From assembly GCA_937974565.1 (NCBI GenBank), contig CALJWL010000066.1, forward strand, positions 1 to 58,898: 58,898 nt of DNA, given 5' to 3'. Positions 44,480-54,070 of the stretch are shown piece after piece (within the stretch, counting starts at the first letter, position 1; each line of letters begins with the position of its first letter). A model generated the notes under the pieces. That model saw only the letters and a list, made by a program, of their open reading frames with translations, was not told the DNA's origin and made no database searches. The position numbers and the translations under genes are program-made. The DNA comes from an uncultured Arenicella sp. Lineage in GTDB: Bacteria > Pseudomonadota > Gammaproteobacteria > Arenicellales > Arenicellaceae.

Positions 44480-45160
44480 TTACTGCGCCGCTTTTAGACG
44501 ACGTTCAATGCGGTTGCGGGCTCGAACAATATGCCGCCTCACTGTGACTTCTGCCAGCTCTGGGTCACGCTGTTCAATGGCGTAAACAATTTGCCGATGC
44601 TCTAATAATGAATTAGAGGTGCTGGTATTTGCAAAATCGTGCTGATATCGAAACATTTTGATTAAATGATAAAGTCGCCGTAACAATGCGCTCTCGATTA
44701 CGTTGTTTTTAGCGCCACGAATCAGAGTGTTGTGAAACGCATAATCGCTTTCAGCAGGAATAAACGCATTGGAGTTGTCATGCATAAATTTGCTTTGTGC
44801 ATCGATGACACGGTGTAGTTCGTCAATTTCGCCCGATGTCATATTGGTGGCGGCCAGTGATGCAGCCTTGCTCTCCAGTGCTTCACGCGTGTCGTATATC
44901 TCTAAAATTGTTTGCATGTTTAGCGTAACAACGCGTGCGCCTTGTTGCGCTACGTGCTCAATTAAATTCATGCCTTCAAGATTACGAATGGCTTCTCGCA
45001 ATGGGCCGCGGCTAACATCAAGATCACGGGCCAGTTTAGTTTCACTCAATTTGCTGCCTTGAGTGATTTCGCCGGTAATAATCGCATCGCGCAATGTTTC
45101 TGTTATTTCACTGCTGATGGTGCTGCCATGGGATGCCAATGTTGTCGAATACATGCTCAT
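44480..45160 (-). CDS. GntR-family (FCD domain) transcriptional regulator
   Basis: This 226-residue regulator has an N-terminal winged helix (KLSETKLARDLDVSRGPLRE and NLIEHVAQQGARVV, about 38-85). A helical FCD ligand domain follows, with conserved Asp and His residues (YDTREALESKAA and YAFHNTLIRGA) that usually bind a metal and an organic acid. It is divergent from etfBA. Two TGTC(G/A)ACA palindromes in the shared promoter region are good candidate operators. ETF-QO lies downstream on the same strand after a 50-bp gap and may be co-transcribed. Confidence 0.88.
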   Translation of the reverse strand: MSMYSTTLASHGSTISSEITETLRDAIITGEITQGSKLSETKLARDLDVSRGPLREAIRNLEGMNLIEHVAQQGARVVTLNMQTILEIYDTREALESKAASLAATNMTSGEIDELHRVIDAQSKFMHDNSNAFIPAESDYAFHNTLIRGAKNNVIESALLRRLYHLIKMFRYQHDFANTSTSNSLLEHRQIVYAIEQRDPELAEVTVRRHIVRARNRIERRLKAAQ

Positions 45161-45190
45161 ATATCGCTGAAATATAGATTAAAATGCATA

Positions 45191-45266
45191 AATGTCAACA
45201 TTTTGCTTATTTTACTCCATTCATTTAAGGAATATAGTCAATTTCATTTAAAAAATGTCGACAATT
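45191..45266. promoter_or_regulatory. Two TGTC(G/A)ACA palindromes in the gntR-etfB promoter region
   Basis: AATGTCAACATT (45191-45202) and TGTCGACA (45256-45263, within AATGTCGACAATT) lie between the divergent genes, the first about 30 bp from the gntR start. Spaced palindromes with GT-AC cores are typical of FCD-type GntR operators. The sequence ATGTCGACATTTT also occurs upstream of acnB. Confidence 0.6.
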
Positions 45267-45374
45267 GTTGCGAACCGTTCTCAATTCACATAAACTGCCA
45301 TTATTCGGTAAATCGTGCACTCATTAAGTGACCGTTTACCAAGATTCGAATTACGATAAAATCTGGAGTAAGCA

Positions 45375-46124
45375 ATGAAAGTTTTAGTCCCTGTAAAACG
45401 CGTTATCGATGCCTATGTCAGCATTCGCGTTAAAAGTGATGGTTCAGGCGTTGATACCGACAACGTCAAAATGTCACTTAATCCATTTTGTGAAATAGCA
45501 TTAGAAGAAGCCATTCGTCTAAAAGAGGCTGGCACCGTCACTGAAGTGGTGCTAGTAAGTGTTGGCTCTTCTGACATTGATACGGTTATTCGCTCAGGTT
45601 TAGCGATGGGGGCTGATCGTGCTGTTCGTATCGATGCGGACAACGACGTCGAGCCGCTGGCCATTGCGAAAATTTTGAAGCATGTGGTTGAAACTGAAGA
45701 GGCGGGTTTGGTGATTACGGGTAAGCAGTCAATTGATGGTGACAACAATCAAACCGGTCAAATGCTGTCTGCCTTACTTGGTTGGCCCCAAGCGACCTTC
45801 GCATCAGAAGTGGTGCTTGAAGGTGATACGGGCAAAGTCACTCGTGAGGTTGATGGCGGTTTGGAAACCGTTTCTATTTCGATGCCAGCCGTTGTGACAA
45901 CGGACTTACGTTTGAATGAACCACGCTATCCCACCTTGCCTAACATTATGAAGGCGAAGAAAAAGCCATTAGACGTAATAGCGTTGGCTGACACGGGCGT
46001 TGATGTCACCAAGCGTGTCGCCACATTGAACGTGAGCCCACCAGAGGAACGTTCAGCGGGTGTGTTGGTTGGTTCAGTAGCCGAGTTAGTTGAAAAGCTA
46101 AAGAACGAAGCGAAAGTAATTTAA
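45375..46124 (+). CDS. etfB: Electron transfer flavoprotein, beta subunit
   Basis: This 249-residue subunit forms the ETF heterodimer with EtfA and binds AMP. The start [14 protein letters not shown] and the block [21 protein letters not shown] with [20 protein letters not shown] are EtfB signatures. It accepts electrons from acyl-CoA and related dehydrogenases. GGAG precedes the ATG, and etfA follows after 15 bp. Confidence 0.96.
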   Translation: MKVLVPVKRVIDAYVSIRVKSDGSGVDTDNVKMSLNPFCEIALEEAIRLKEAGTVTEVVLVSVGSSDIDTVIRSGLAMGADRAVRIDADNDVEPLAIAKILKHVVETEEAGLVITGKQSIDGDNNQTGQMLSALLGWPQATFASEVVLEGDTGKVTREVDGGLETVSISMPAVVTTDLRLNEPRYPTLPNIMKAKKKPLDVIALADTGVDVTKRVATLNVSPPEERSAGVLVGSVAELVEKLKNEAKVI

Positions 46125-46139
46125 GCGGGGTAAATGATA

Positions 46140-47066
46140 ATGAATAATTTAGTAATTGCAGAACACAACAATGAGGCGTTGGGTGCCGCGACACTAAACG
46201 CCATCACCGCGGCTTCTCAGATCGGCGGCGATGTACATGTTTTAGTTGCAGGCCATGGCGCGAGTGGCGTTGTTAGTGAAGTCGCCGCCGTTGTCGGTGT
46301 TACAAAAGTGCTGCACGCTGATGCGGACCAATACAAAGAAGGTGTATCGGTTGAGTTGGCTAACCTGATTGTTAGCCTTGCGGGTGATTACAGTCACATC
46401 TTGGCGGCCTCAAGTACGTCTGGCAAGGACGTAATGCCGCGCGTTGCCGCCTTATTAGACGTTGCACAAATTTCAGACATTATTGCCGTCGACTCGGCTG
46501 ACACGTTCAAGCGTCCAATTTATGCAGGAAATGCCATTGCCACTGTGCAAAGCAGCGATAGCACTAAAGTGTTGACGGTTCGCCCAACTGGTTTTGACGC
46601 GGCGACCGATGGTGGTTCAGCCGAAGTAGTAACAGTAGATGCGGTTGACGCTGTGGGGTCAACGTCTGTTGTTGGCCGTGAGTTAACGGTTTCAGAACGT
46701 CCAGACCTTGGTTCAGCAGACATCGTCGTTTCGGGCGGTCGCGGCGTGGGCAGTGCCGAAAATTTTCAAATTATCGAAGCGTTGGCTGATAAATTAGGTG
46801 CGGCGGTTGGTGCATCGCGCGCGGCGGTAGACGCTGGCTATATGCCAAACGATTATCAAGTGGGTCAAACGGGTAAAGTTGTTGCCCCAAGTCTCTATGT
46901 TGCGGTAGGCATTTCAGGCGCTATTCAGCATTTGGCTGGCATGAAAGACAGTAAAGTTATCGTGGCGATTAACAAAGATGACGAAGCCCCGATATTTCAA
47001 GTGGCTGATTATGGTTTGGTTGCTGATTTATTCGAAGCTGTTCCAGAGCTTGTCGAGGCATTGTAA
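46140..47066 (+). CDS. etfA: Electron transfer flavoprotein, alpha subunit
   Basis: This 308-residue FAD-binding subunit of ETF begins MNNLVIAEHNNE. The C-terminal FAD domain has VGASRAAVDAGYMPNDYQVG, GKVVAPSLYVAVGISGAIQH and NKDDEAPIFQVADYGLV, all highly conserved. I use the ATG at 46140; an in-frame ATG at 46134 would add only two residues. A terminator at 47120-47153 ends the etfBA transcript. Confidence 0.96.
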   Translation: MNNLVIAEHNNEALGAATLNAITAASQIGGDVHVLVAGHGASGVVSEVAAVVGVTKVLHADADQYKEGVSVELANLIVSLAGDYSHILAASSTSGKDVMPRVAALLDVAQISDIIAVDSADTFKRPIYAGNAIATVQSSDSTKVLTVRPTGFDAATDGGSAEVVTVDAVDAVGSTSVVGRELTVSERPDLGSADIVVSGGRGVGSAENFQIIEALADKLGAAVGASRAAVDAGYMPNDYQVGQTGKVVAPSLYVAVGISGAIQHLAGMKDSKVIVAINKDDEAPIFQVADYGLVADLFEAVPELVEAL

Positions 47067-47415
47067 TTAGGCGTTGTAATTAAACTTTGTAATTAGCTTT
47101 CAAGTTTAAGACTTAGTTCGAAGGCCTCTTTGAGAAATCAAAGGGGCCTTTTCATTTCCAGATTCAAAGTATGAGTGGCTTTGGTGCTGGATTGTCAGTG
47201 TCTGTTGCATCATGCGTTCAAATTTGGTTGTAATTAAATTACATAAGCCATTGAAAAGCATGATCAATATTTGCAATGAAAATACCGAAAACAATAAGAG
47301 ATTGTTTATAATTAAATTTTCACGAAACCGCTGAATTAGATGTTTCAGTAGATCTGGCAATATAAACCTTTGCTCATGTTATGAGCAAAGCTTAAAGGCA
47401 AAAAGAGAGGCTCCT
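47067..47415. promoter_or_regulatory. etfA-gap intergenic region with a leader hairpin
   Basis: The left part carries the etfBA terminator. The rest is A/T-rich promoter sequence with TAATTAAATT-type repeats. A perfect 10-bp hairpin, CTTTGCTCAT (47368-47377), GTT, ATGAGCAAAG (47381-47390), lies 25 bp before the GAPDH start and would form in its 5' leader. GAGAGG just before the ATG is the likely ribosome binding site. Confidence 0.6.
47120..47153 (+). terminator. Terminator of etfBA
   Basis: GAAGGCCTCTTTGA (47120-47133), GAAA, TCAAAGGGGCCTTTTC (47138-47153) form a long stem with a GAAA loop and one wobble pair, ending in four T. Confidence 0.85.
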
Positions 47416-48867
47416 ATGACTCGTGAAGTTAGTCAGCAATACCTGATTAATTGGAATGAACGACAAGCATTAGCTGAGAAGATGATCCCATTGTTGGGGT
47501 CGCTTTATCGAGGTTCGAGTGTTGTGGTTCGTGTGTTTGGACAAAAAATTGCCAACACATCAACCATTGAAATCATTAAAGCTCATTTGCATGGCAGGCT
47601 GATCGTGGGGCAGCCCTTGGACATGGCTAAGAGTTTTAAAATGTTGCAGCTTATAGAGCAAATGAACTTGCGGCCTTGTCGAATTGACCTTGGTAAACTC
47701 TGTCATGAATATTTAAAACAAGACAGTGATGAAGGCATGCAAGCCTTTTTAGATCGTCGTATCGAGAAATTGTTAGGTGAATTAACTTCTGAAGATATTG
47801 AATCGCATGATGTGGTTCTTTATGGGTTTGGTCGTATTGGTCGCCTGTTGGCACGCCTTCTTATTGAGCGCACTGGCACGGGCGCTAAATTGCGCCTGCG
47901 AGGGGTGGTGGTGCGCTCCAAAGGGGATGTTAAACAAGATTTGGAAAAACGCGCTGAATTGTTACGTCGTGATTCGGTGCATGGTGAGTTCGATGGTTCG
48001 ATTTTAGTCGATGCTGCAGCGCAAGCAATTATCGCTAATGGCAATTTCATTCAGTTTATCTATGCCAACAGCCCAACTGAAATTGACTACACGCAATATG
48101 GCATTAAAGATGCTTTGGTTGTGGATAATACCGGGATATGGAAAGACGAAGCGGGTTTGGGGCAACACACTTCCTGCTCAGGTGTGGCCAAGGCACTTTT
48201 AACGGCTCCGGCAAAAGGGAACATCAAGAACATTGTTTATGGTATTAACGATGATCTAATTGAAGCCAGTGACACCGTTTTGTGTGCAGCCTCGTGTACC
48301 ACCAATGCCATCGTGCCGCCATTGCAGGTGATTAATGAAAAGTATGGAATTGACAGTGGGCACATTGAAACCATTCATTCGTATACAAACGATCAAAACT
48401 TGATTGATAACTATCACAGCGCCGAAAGGCGTGGTCGCAGTGCCCCGCTCAATATGGTGATCACATCAACCGGTGCTGCGAAAGCAGTGGCCAAAGTGTT
48501 GCCGGAACTCAGTGGCGTACTAACAGGTAATGCAATACGTGTTCCAACTCCGAACGTTTCCATGGCGGTAATGAATCTGAATCTTAATGTTGATGTGACG
48601 GCAGAAGAGTTGAATGAAACGTTTAAACAAATTTCATATCACTCACCCCTGCAAGAACAAATCGGTTTCACATATTCAACGGAAGTTGTTTCGTCTGACT
48701 TAGTCGGTTCAACGCACGCAGGCGTGGTGGATGGTGGTGCCACCATTGCGGATGGAAAACGTGTTGTGCTTTACGTTTGGTATGATAACGAAGCCGGTTA
48801 TTCAAACCAGGTTGTGCGTGTAATGCAAAAGGTGGTTGGCTTATCTCTGGACTGTTTGACTGTTTGA
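47416..48867 (+). CDS. Glyceraldehyde-3-phosphate dehydrogenase, long form
   Basis: This 483-residue NAD(P)-dependent GAPDH has a helical N-terminal extension of about 130 residues before the Rossmann motif YGFGRIGRLLARLL. The catalytic Cys294 is in CAASCTTNAI and His321 in ETIHSYTNDQ; the C-terminal YDNEAGYSNQVVRV is typical. The extended form occurs in pseudomonads and other gammaproteobacteria beside a normal-length enzyme and may favour gluconeogenesis. It is monocistronic, with a hairpin in its leader. Confidence 0.92.
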   Translation: MTREVSQQYLINWNERQALAEKMIPLLGSLYRGSSVVVRVFGQKIANTSTIEIIKAHLHGRLIVGQPLDMAKSFKMLQLIEQMNLRPCRIDLGKLCHEYLKQDSDEGMQAFLDRRIEKLLGELTSEDIESHDVVLYGFGRIGRLLARLLIERTGTGAKLRLRGVVVRSKGDVKQDLEKRAELLRRDSVHGEFDGSILVDAAAQAIIANGNFIQFIYANSPTEIDYTQYGIKDALVVDNTGIWKDEAGLGQHTSCSGVAKALLTAPAKGNIKNIVYGINDDLIEASDTVLCAASCTTNAIVPPLQVINEKYGIDSGHIETIHSYTNDQNLIDNYHSAERRGRSAPLNMVITSTGAAKAVAKVLPELSGVLTGNAIRVPTPNVSMAVMNLNLNVDVTAEELNETFKQISYHSPLQEQIGFTYSTEVVSSDLVGSTHAGVVDGGATIADGKRVVLYVWYDNEAGYSNQVVRVMQKVVGLSLDCLTV

Positions 48868-49644
48868 GAGCGGCTTTTAAATGTTGAAAGCCGCTTCGGT
48901 AATGCGTGGCGGCTTGTTCAAAATTAATGACGCATGATAGTAAAGGTGGGTTATTTCAACTGGTGCGTTTAATGATTGGAGTGACTGGTTATTTTAAGCG
49001 TATGATTCTGAAACCCTTTTAAACTCTAAATACGTTCTTAGTGACACTTAAATTTTGATCAAGGCAAGTCATTCTCTGTCACTTCTTGCAATCATTTACT
49101 GAGAATTTAAAGGCCCGTGGCAGGTCGTATGCTTGCTATGTTCGAACAAGAGCGGAAAAGTTTAAGGTTGAATATCTAAGGGTATTGAGTATTCGCGCCG
49201 ACAGTCGTAAGTAAAACAATCGCTAACATCATTTGTTTTAAATTTGTCATGAAAATGTATCTAAGGCACTGTCCATGCAGAATGCGTTGATTATATATCG
49301 CTCTATTTTGGTTTTTGATAAGACTGAAAATTGTAATTTGCTTTACCTCTTGGGCTTGAAGGGTAAATCACACCATTACATCTAAACGTTCAAAAAAGCT
49401 TAAATGACACTAATGTGACACTTTAATGTGACGCTTAAGGAGCCCTGTAAACGTACGGTTTCCAGGCAATATTCGGGAGTGTAAATCAGGGATTAGTCAT
49501 TGAGCCACCACCTTAGTGTTTCAAATTCTTAATTGTTTCTTCACTGAATCGTCATTGATTGGAAGGCTTGGGAGCATAGGCTTAAAGCTCCTTTTAACCA
49601 CCCCATAACCTCAGAGGTTATGACTACCAAATAGGATACAGACA
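48868..49644. other. 777-bp intergenic region with repeats and a palindrome
   Basis: I see no gene. GTGACACTTAA-type units occur at 49041-49051, 49415-49426 and 49428-49438, with a partial copy at 49404-49413; the last three are nearly in tandem with a 13-bp period. A 19-bp palindrome, CATAACCTC (49604-49612), A, GAGGTTATG (49614-49622), lies 22 bp before the next start. These look like regulator sites for the exported protein at 49645. Confidence 0.5.
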
Positions 49645-50061
49645 ATGAAATCCCTTTTAATCGCAACCCTACTTTTTGCCGGCACAACACACGCGGCTAA
49701 TGTAAGCGTCACCACTAATCCCAATGTTAGCAATGTGAAATACACTGAGGTGTTTATACAGGTTAAAGATACGGGCAGCACGCTGACGGCAGGTGGAACT
49801 TACATTTACCATCGGCCTATGGCAAGAAATCAGTTTGGGCAATTTAAAGAAATTTTTATTAACGCTAGCAACGGCACTCAGTTCTGTCGAGCTCTTGGCC
49901 ATCGAGCTCGTAATACCAGTGGTGACGGTGGTGAAATTACTTGTGGTGAGGATGAATCTTCATTTGTAGGGTATGATTCTTTCAGTCGCCGTTGGGTTTC
50001 GCAATCAACAGGAGGTGCAAACCAGTGCTATCCTTTGTATAAAACTATCGAGTGCAAATAA
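49645..50061 (+). CDS. Small secreted Cys-containing protein, function unknown
   Basis: This 138-residue protein has a short signal peptide ending near THA (residue 17). The mature part is rich in Thr, Ser, Gly and Asn with four cysteines (FCRALG, ITCGED, NQCYPL, IECK), enough for two disulfides, and several aromatic residues. I recognise no family. It sits after a long region full of direct repeats and a palindrome, which suggests controlled expression. GGA lies 12 bases upstream of the ATG. Confidence 0.65.
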   Translation: MKSLLIATLLFAGTTHAANVSVTTNPNVSNVKYTEVFIQVKDTGSTLTAGGTYIYHRPMARNQFGQFKEIFINASNGTQFCRALGHRARNTSGDGGEITCGEDESSFVGYDSFSRRWVSQSTGGANQCYPLYKTIECK

Positions 50062-50317
50062 GACATAAAAAGTTGCTTTAACGCTGGCAATCTCGGTAAA
50101 TTTGCTACGGAGGTTGCTGGCAAAGTATTGTCAAATGGCAGGGAGCCGCTCGTTGGGGACTGTTTTATGGATGAGTTGAAAGCAGGGCGGGAAAGCTCAA
50201 CATTGTTATCCGTCAAAAAACAAGCGAAAGTTTTGCTTAGGCTTTGCTCATCAAAAACCAAACCAGTACACTACGCTCGTCAAAATTCATAGCAAGCATA
50301 CTTCGAGCTTAACAATC

Positions 50318-51913
50318 ATGATTTCAACGTCGAATATCACCATGCAATTCGGTGACAAGCCTCTTTTCGAAAATATTTCCGTCAACTTCAGTGACGGCAA
50401 TCGTTACGGCCTTATTGGTGCCAATGGCAGTGGTAAGTCTACGTTTATGAAGATATTGCAGGGCGAGTTGGAGCCGACAAATGGCAATGTCAGCGTGACG
50501 CCCAATGAACGCATTGGCAAACTGAACCAAGATCAGTTTGCGTATGAAGAGTTCAGTGTGATTGATACCGTCATCATGGGCTATAGAGAGCTATGGGATG
50601 TTAAGGTTGAACGTGATCGCATCTACGGTTTGCCCGAGATGTCAGAAGAAGAGGGTATGCGCGTTGGTGATCTTGAGATGGAATTTGCCGAAATGGACGG
50701 CTACACCGCCGAGTCACGCGCGGGTGAATTGCTCATGTCTGTCGGCATACCCATTGAGCAACATTTTGGGCCGATGAGCGCCGTAGCTCCGGGTTGGAAG
50801 CTGCGAGTATTATTAGCGCAAGCGTTGTTCTCAGACCCTGATATTTTGTTACTTGACGAACCAACCAATAACTTGGACATTCACACCATTCGTTGGTTGG
50901 AAAAAGTGTTGCAAGAACGACGAAGTACCATGATCGTCATTTCGCATGACCGACACTTTTTAAATACGGTTTGTACGCATATGGCCGATTTGGATTACGG
51001 TGATATTAAATTGTTTCCCGGCAATTATGATGAGTATATGACGGCAGCTGAGATGGTGCGCGAGCGCACCCAAGCTGAAAACGCTAAGAAAAAGGCGCAG
51101 ATTGCCGAGCTTAAAACCTTCGTGAGTCGTTTCTCGGCAAATGCATCAAAGGCTAAACAGGCTACGTCCCGTCAGAAACAATTGGATAAAATCAAGCTTG
51201 ATGAAATGAAGCCATCGAGCCGCGTCAATCCATTTATACGCTTTAAGCAAGATAAGAAATTGTATCGAAATGCGGTTGAGGTGGAAGGGTTAAGTATGGC
51301 CTATAACGAGCCTCTTTTTTCGAATGAAACGTTTAATGTGGAAGTGGGGGAGCGTCTTGCGGTCATCGGCCAAAATGGCGTTGGTAAAACCACTTTGCTG
51401 CAAAATTTGCTTGGTGAGGTTGATTCAACGGCTGGGTCGGTCAAGTGGTCTGAAAATGCTGACATTGCTTATTACGCCCAAGATCATGAGCATGAGTTTG
51501 AGGAAAATATTTCGGTTTACGACTGGATGTACCAGTGGCGCAAAGACGATGAGGATGAACAGTTTGTGCGTGGCGTGCTTGGTCAAATGTTGTTCTCGAA
51601 AAACGATATTAAGAAGCCAGTACAAGTCCTTTCTGGTGGAGAGAAAGGTCGTATGTTGTTCGGTAAGATTATGATGCAACGTCCTAACGTGATTGTGATG
51701 GATGAACCGACTAATCACCTTGATATGGAATCTATTGAATCTCTTAACTTGGCGTTAGATAACTACGATGGAACGTTGATTTTTGTAAGTCATGATCGAG
51801 AGTTTGTAAGCAGTTTGGCAACCCAAGTGTTCGAAATTACGCCAGAGCGGATAGAACACTTTGTAGGGCCTTATGACGAATACCTGAAATTCAAAGATGC
51901 ACAAGCAGCTTAG
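50318..51913 (+). CDS. ybiT: ABC-F family ATPase, YbiT-like
   Basis: This 531-residue soluble protein has two ABC ATPase domains and no membrane part. The first Walker A is GANGSGKST, the second GQNGVGKTT, with [11 protein letters not shown] and [10 protein letters not shown] as Walker B. The first signature is replaced by [15 protein letters not shown], as in E. coli YbiT, while the second keeps LSGGEKGR. The linker (about 240-310) is the coiled region that reaches the ribosomal E/P site in ABC-F factors. It probably modulates stalled or stressed ribosomes. An alpha/beta hydrolase gene follows after 22 bp. Confidence 0.93.
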   Translation: MISTSNITMQFGDKPLFENISVNFSDGNRYGLIGANGSGKSTFMKILQGELEPTNGNVSVTPNERIGKLNQDQFAYEEFSVIDTVIMGYRELWDVKVERDRIYGLPEMSEEEGMRVGDLEMEFAEMDGYTAESRAGELLMSVGIPIEQHFGPMSAVAPGWKLRVLLAQALFSDPDILLLDEPTNNLDIHTIRWLEKVLQERRSTMIVISHDRHFLNTVCTHMADLDYGDIKLFPGNYDEYMTAAEMVRERTQAENAKKKAQIAELKTFVSRFSANASKAKQATSRQKQLDKIKLDEMKPSSRVNPFIRFKQDKKLYRNAVEVEGLSMAYNEPLFSNETFNVEVGERLAVIGQNGVGKTTLLQNLLGEVDSTAGSVKWSENADIAYYAQDHEHEFEENISVYDWMYQWRKDDEDEQFVRGVLGQMLFSKNDIKKPVQVLSGGEKGRMLFGKIMMQRPNVIVMDEPTNHLDMESIESLNLALDNYDGTLIFVSHDREFVSSLATQVFEITPERIEHFVGPYDEYLKFKDAQAA

Positions 51914-51935
51914 TTAAATATCGGTCTGATCTCAT

Positions 51936-52757
51936 ATGAAAGCGTATGAAATAGGCAGAAAAAAAACCGTTGTGTTTTACCTTCATGGTTTGCGTGGACA
52001 TGCTTTTGCTCAAGTTTCGGCATTGCGGCACATGGTGAAAAATCTTGGTGTGCGCGTGGTAACGCTTGAGTTACCTGGGCATGGGCGCGACTCTGAAAAA
52101 GAGCAATGCATGGTGCCTAAGTATTGCGATATCGTCGACATGATTGTAGAAGAGATTAAAAGCCGTGCCGGTGATGCTTCGCAAGTGGTGTTGACGGGTT
52201 ACTCTTTTGGCGGTGCGCTAATGACACTGGCGGCCAAAGAGTTGGAGGAAGATCGTCGTTTTCGTGCCCGAGTGGTTGGTTTTGTTGGCATTAGTACGGC
52301 GTATAATGTTTCGCACAATGTGCCTAAATGGCAAGTCGGTTTGGTGGATATCATTGCTCCGGTGTCTCAATTTTTGCACATACGCTTGCCCAGCATGAGT
52401 AAGCTGGTTACGATTCGAGAGATGAATGTGGCGCTTATTTCACCGGATAAGCACGTGCAGGATTCCATCACCGCTGATCGTAAAGTCTACAAAGGCCGTA
52501 TCCCTCTATACACATCAGCTCAGGTTTTTAAGTGCAGCCTTAAAGCTCGCGCCGCGGTAAATCAATTAAAAGCCCCTGTGTTATTGTTACACTCTAAAGA
52601 CGATAGTATTGCCTTGGCTCCTGTGCGTGAAGATTTAGGAGGACACATTGTGCTTAAACTATTCAAAAATTTACGCCACAATTGCATAGACGGTTTGATG
52701 CGCGAAGCCGTGGTGGCGCGCAAAACCATCACTCAGTTTATTGCTGATAAATTATGA
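51936..52757 (+). CDS. Alpha/beta hydrolase
   Basis: This 273-residue cytoplasmic hydrolase has the oxyanion His-Gly (YLHGLRGH), nucleophile Ser90 in GYSFGG, acid Asp222 or Asp223 (SKDDSIAL) and base His248 (LRHNCIDG). The lid region between about 125 and 190 is basic. The closest general groups are monoacylglycerol lipase or serine aminopeptidase-like proteins; the substrate cannot be told. It starts 22 bp after ybiT and is probably co-transcribed with it and with the following M48 gene (34-bp gap). Confidence 0.82.
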   Translation: MKAYEIGRKKTVVFYLHGLRGHAFAQVSALRHMVKNLGVRVVTLELPGHGRDSEKEQCMVPKYCDIVDMIVEEIKSRAGDASQVVLTGYSFGGALMTLAAKELEEDRRFRARVVGFVGISTAYNVSHNVPKWQVGLVDIIAPVSQFLHIRLPSMSKLVTIREMNVALISPDKHVQDSITADRKVYKGRIPLYTSAQVFKCSLKARAAVNQLKAPVLLLHSKDDSIALAPVREDLGGHIVLKLFKNLRHNCIDGLMREAVVARKTITQFIADKL

Positions 52758-52791
52758 GGCTTCCCCACTTTAGACTTAACTGGTAAAAAAG

Positions 52792-53988
52792 ATGAATGCA
52801 TCAGATATTCGTTGCGCCAATGATTTGGCCCTTTATGAAAAATTGACATCGCACCGAGATGTAACGAGGGTAAACGAGCAAATTGCACGACATGAAGCTG
52901 AAGGTCCAAGTGGTGTGAGGCGTAACCTGTTAGCAACTTCAGTGCGCTTAACCCCTTCGATGGCGCCAGACATTGCCAAGATGGCTGATGAATGTGTGGA
53001 AAAATTAGGCGTAAGCCTGCCGTTGGAACTCTATGTTTACTCCAGTCCACAATTTAATGCCGCTTGCTTTAAGCCCGAGAACGAACGTCTTTATGTGATG
53101 TTTTCGTCAAGCTTGTTAGAGGGGTTTAATTCCCAAGAGCTTAAGTTTGTCATGGGGCATGAGTTGGGTCATCATGTGTATGACCATCATGCGGTGCCTA
53201 TTGGTTATTTGCTGCGCGGACAACAACGACCAGACCCACAATTAGCCCTTGAGCTATTTGCCTGGTCTAGGTACGCCGAAATTTCCGCAGATCGAGCAGG
53301 TGCCCATTGTGCGCAGCATATGGATGCCGTTGCCAGTGCGTTGTTTAAACTGTCATCGGGTTTAACTTCTAAAGTGATTGAATTTAGTTTAAATGACTTT
53401 GTTGCGCAGGTTGATGACATGATGATTGATGATCAAGAACCAGGGCAAGGGGCACCGCAGTCGGATTGGTTCTCCACTCACCCATTTAGCCCTTTGCGAG
53501 TTAAAGCGCTCAAGTTGTTTGAAAAGTCAGAGCTTTATGGTGGCAAGGGCAGTAAAGCTGATTTAGAAGTGGGGGTACAGTCGGTATTGAGTTTGATGGA
53601 ACCCAGTTATTTGGAAGCCAAAACCGACACGGCTGAAGCAATGAGACGTCTTTTGTTTGCCGGCTTAATCGCGGTGGCTGACGCTCACGGTGGTATTACC
53701 TCAGAAGAATTAGAAGTGTTTGCTAAGTTTTTTGGAAAATACGCATTCAGTGAAAAATTGCACATTGAAAAAATTAAAGAAACCATTACTCGGCGCGCCA
53801 AGGAGGTGAAAGAAAAAGCATCCGATACTCGACGCATGCAGGTGTTGCACGATATGTGTTTGATGGCTCAAGCGGATGGGGGTGTGAAAGCCGGTGAGCG
53901 GTTGGTGTTGGATCAAATGGCTTTGCTTCTTGAAATACCAGTGAGTTTTATTGATCAAGCATTGCAACCACTTAACGAGCTGGATTAA
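52792..53988 (+). CDS. M48-type metallopeptidase fused to a TerB-like domain
   Basis: This is a 398-residue soluble protein. The zinc motif HELGHH is at 123-128 (His123, Glu124, His127), with Glu163 in YAEISADRAG as third ligand and STHPFSPLR after it, as in M48 enzymes. From about 280 the C-terminus matches TerB-like helical bundles: LFAGLIAVADAHGGITSEE and, 65 residues on, DMCLMAQADGGVKAGERLVL, two Asp-rich repeats that can bind metal. There is no signal peptide or membrane helix, unlike HtpX or BepA. It probably acts on cytoplasmic or stress-damaged proteins. Confidence 0.78.
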   Translation: MNASDIRCANDLALYEKLTSHRDVTRVNEQIARHEAEGPSGVRRNLLATSVRLTPSMAPDIAKMADECVEKLGVSLPLELYVYSSPQFNAACFKPENERLYVMFSSSLLEGFNSQELKFVMGHELGHHVYDHHAVPIGYLLRGQQRPDPQLALELFAWSRYAEISADRAGAHCAQHMDAVASALFKLSSGLTSKVIEFSLNDFVAQVDDMMIDDQEPGQGAPQSDWFSTHPFSPLRVKALKLFEKSELYGGKGSKADLEVGVQSVLSLMEPSYLEAKTDTAEAMRRLLFAGLIAVADAHGGITSEELEVFAKFFGKYAFSEKLHIEKIKETITRRAKEVKEKASDTRRMQVLHDMCLMAQADGGVKAGERLVLDQMALLLEIPVSFIDQALQPLNELD

Positions 53989-54070
53989 TAAAATTACGCC
54001 TTTGCTTGTGCTGTTAGCGCAGTAAAACTGCTCCTTAGTTGATTAGGCGCGTTTTTCTTGAAAGATAAAT

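Noticed and set aside
45059..45331. Plus-strand frame of 90 residues over the gntR start
   Set aside because: It covers the promoter and operator sites and has no coding features.
47106..47360. Hydrophobic minus-strand frame of 84 residues between etfA and the GAPDH gene
   Set aside because: It overlaps the etfBA terminator, lies in A/T-rich DNA and has no ribosome binding site or family feature.
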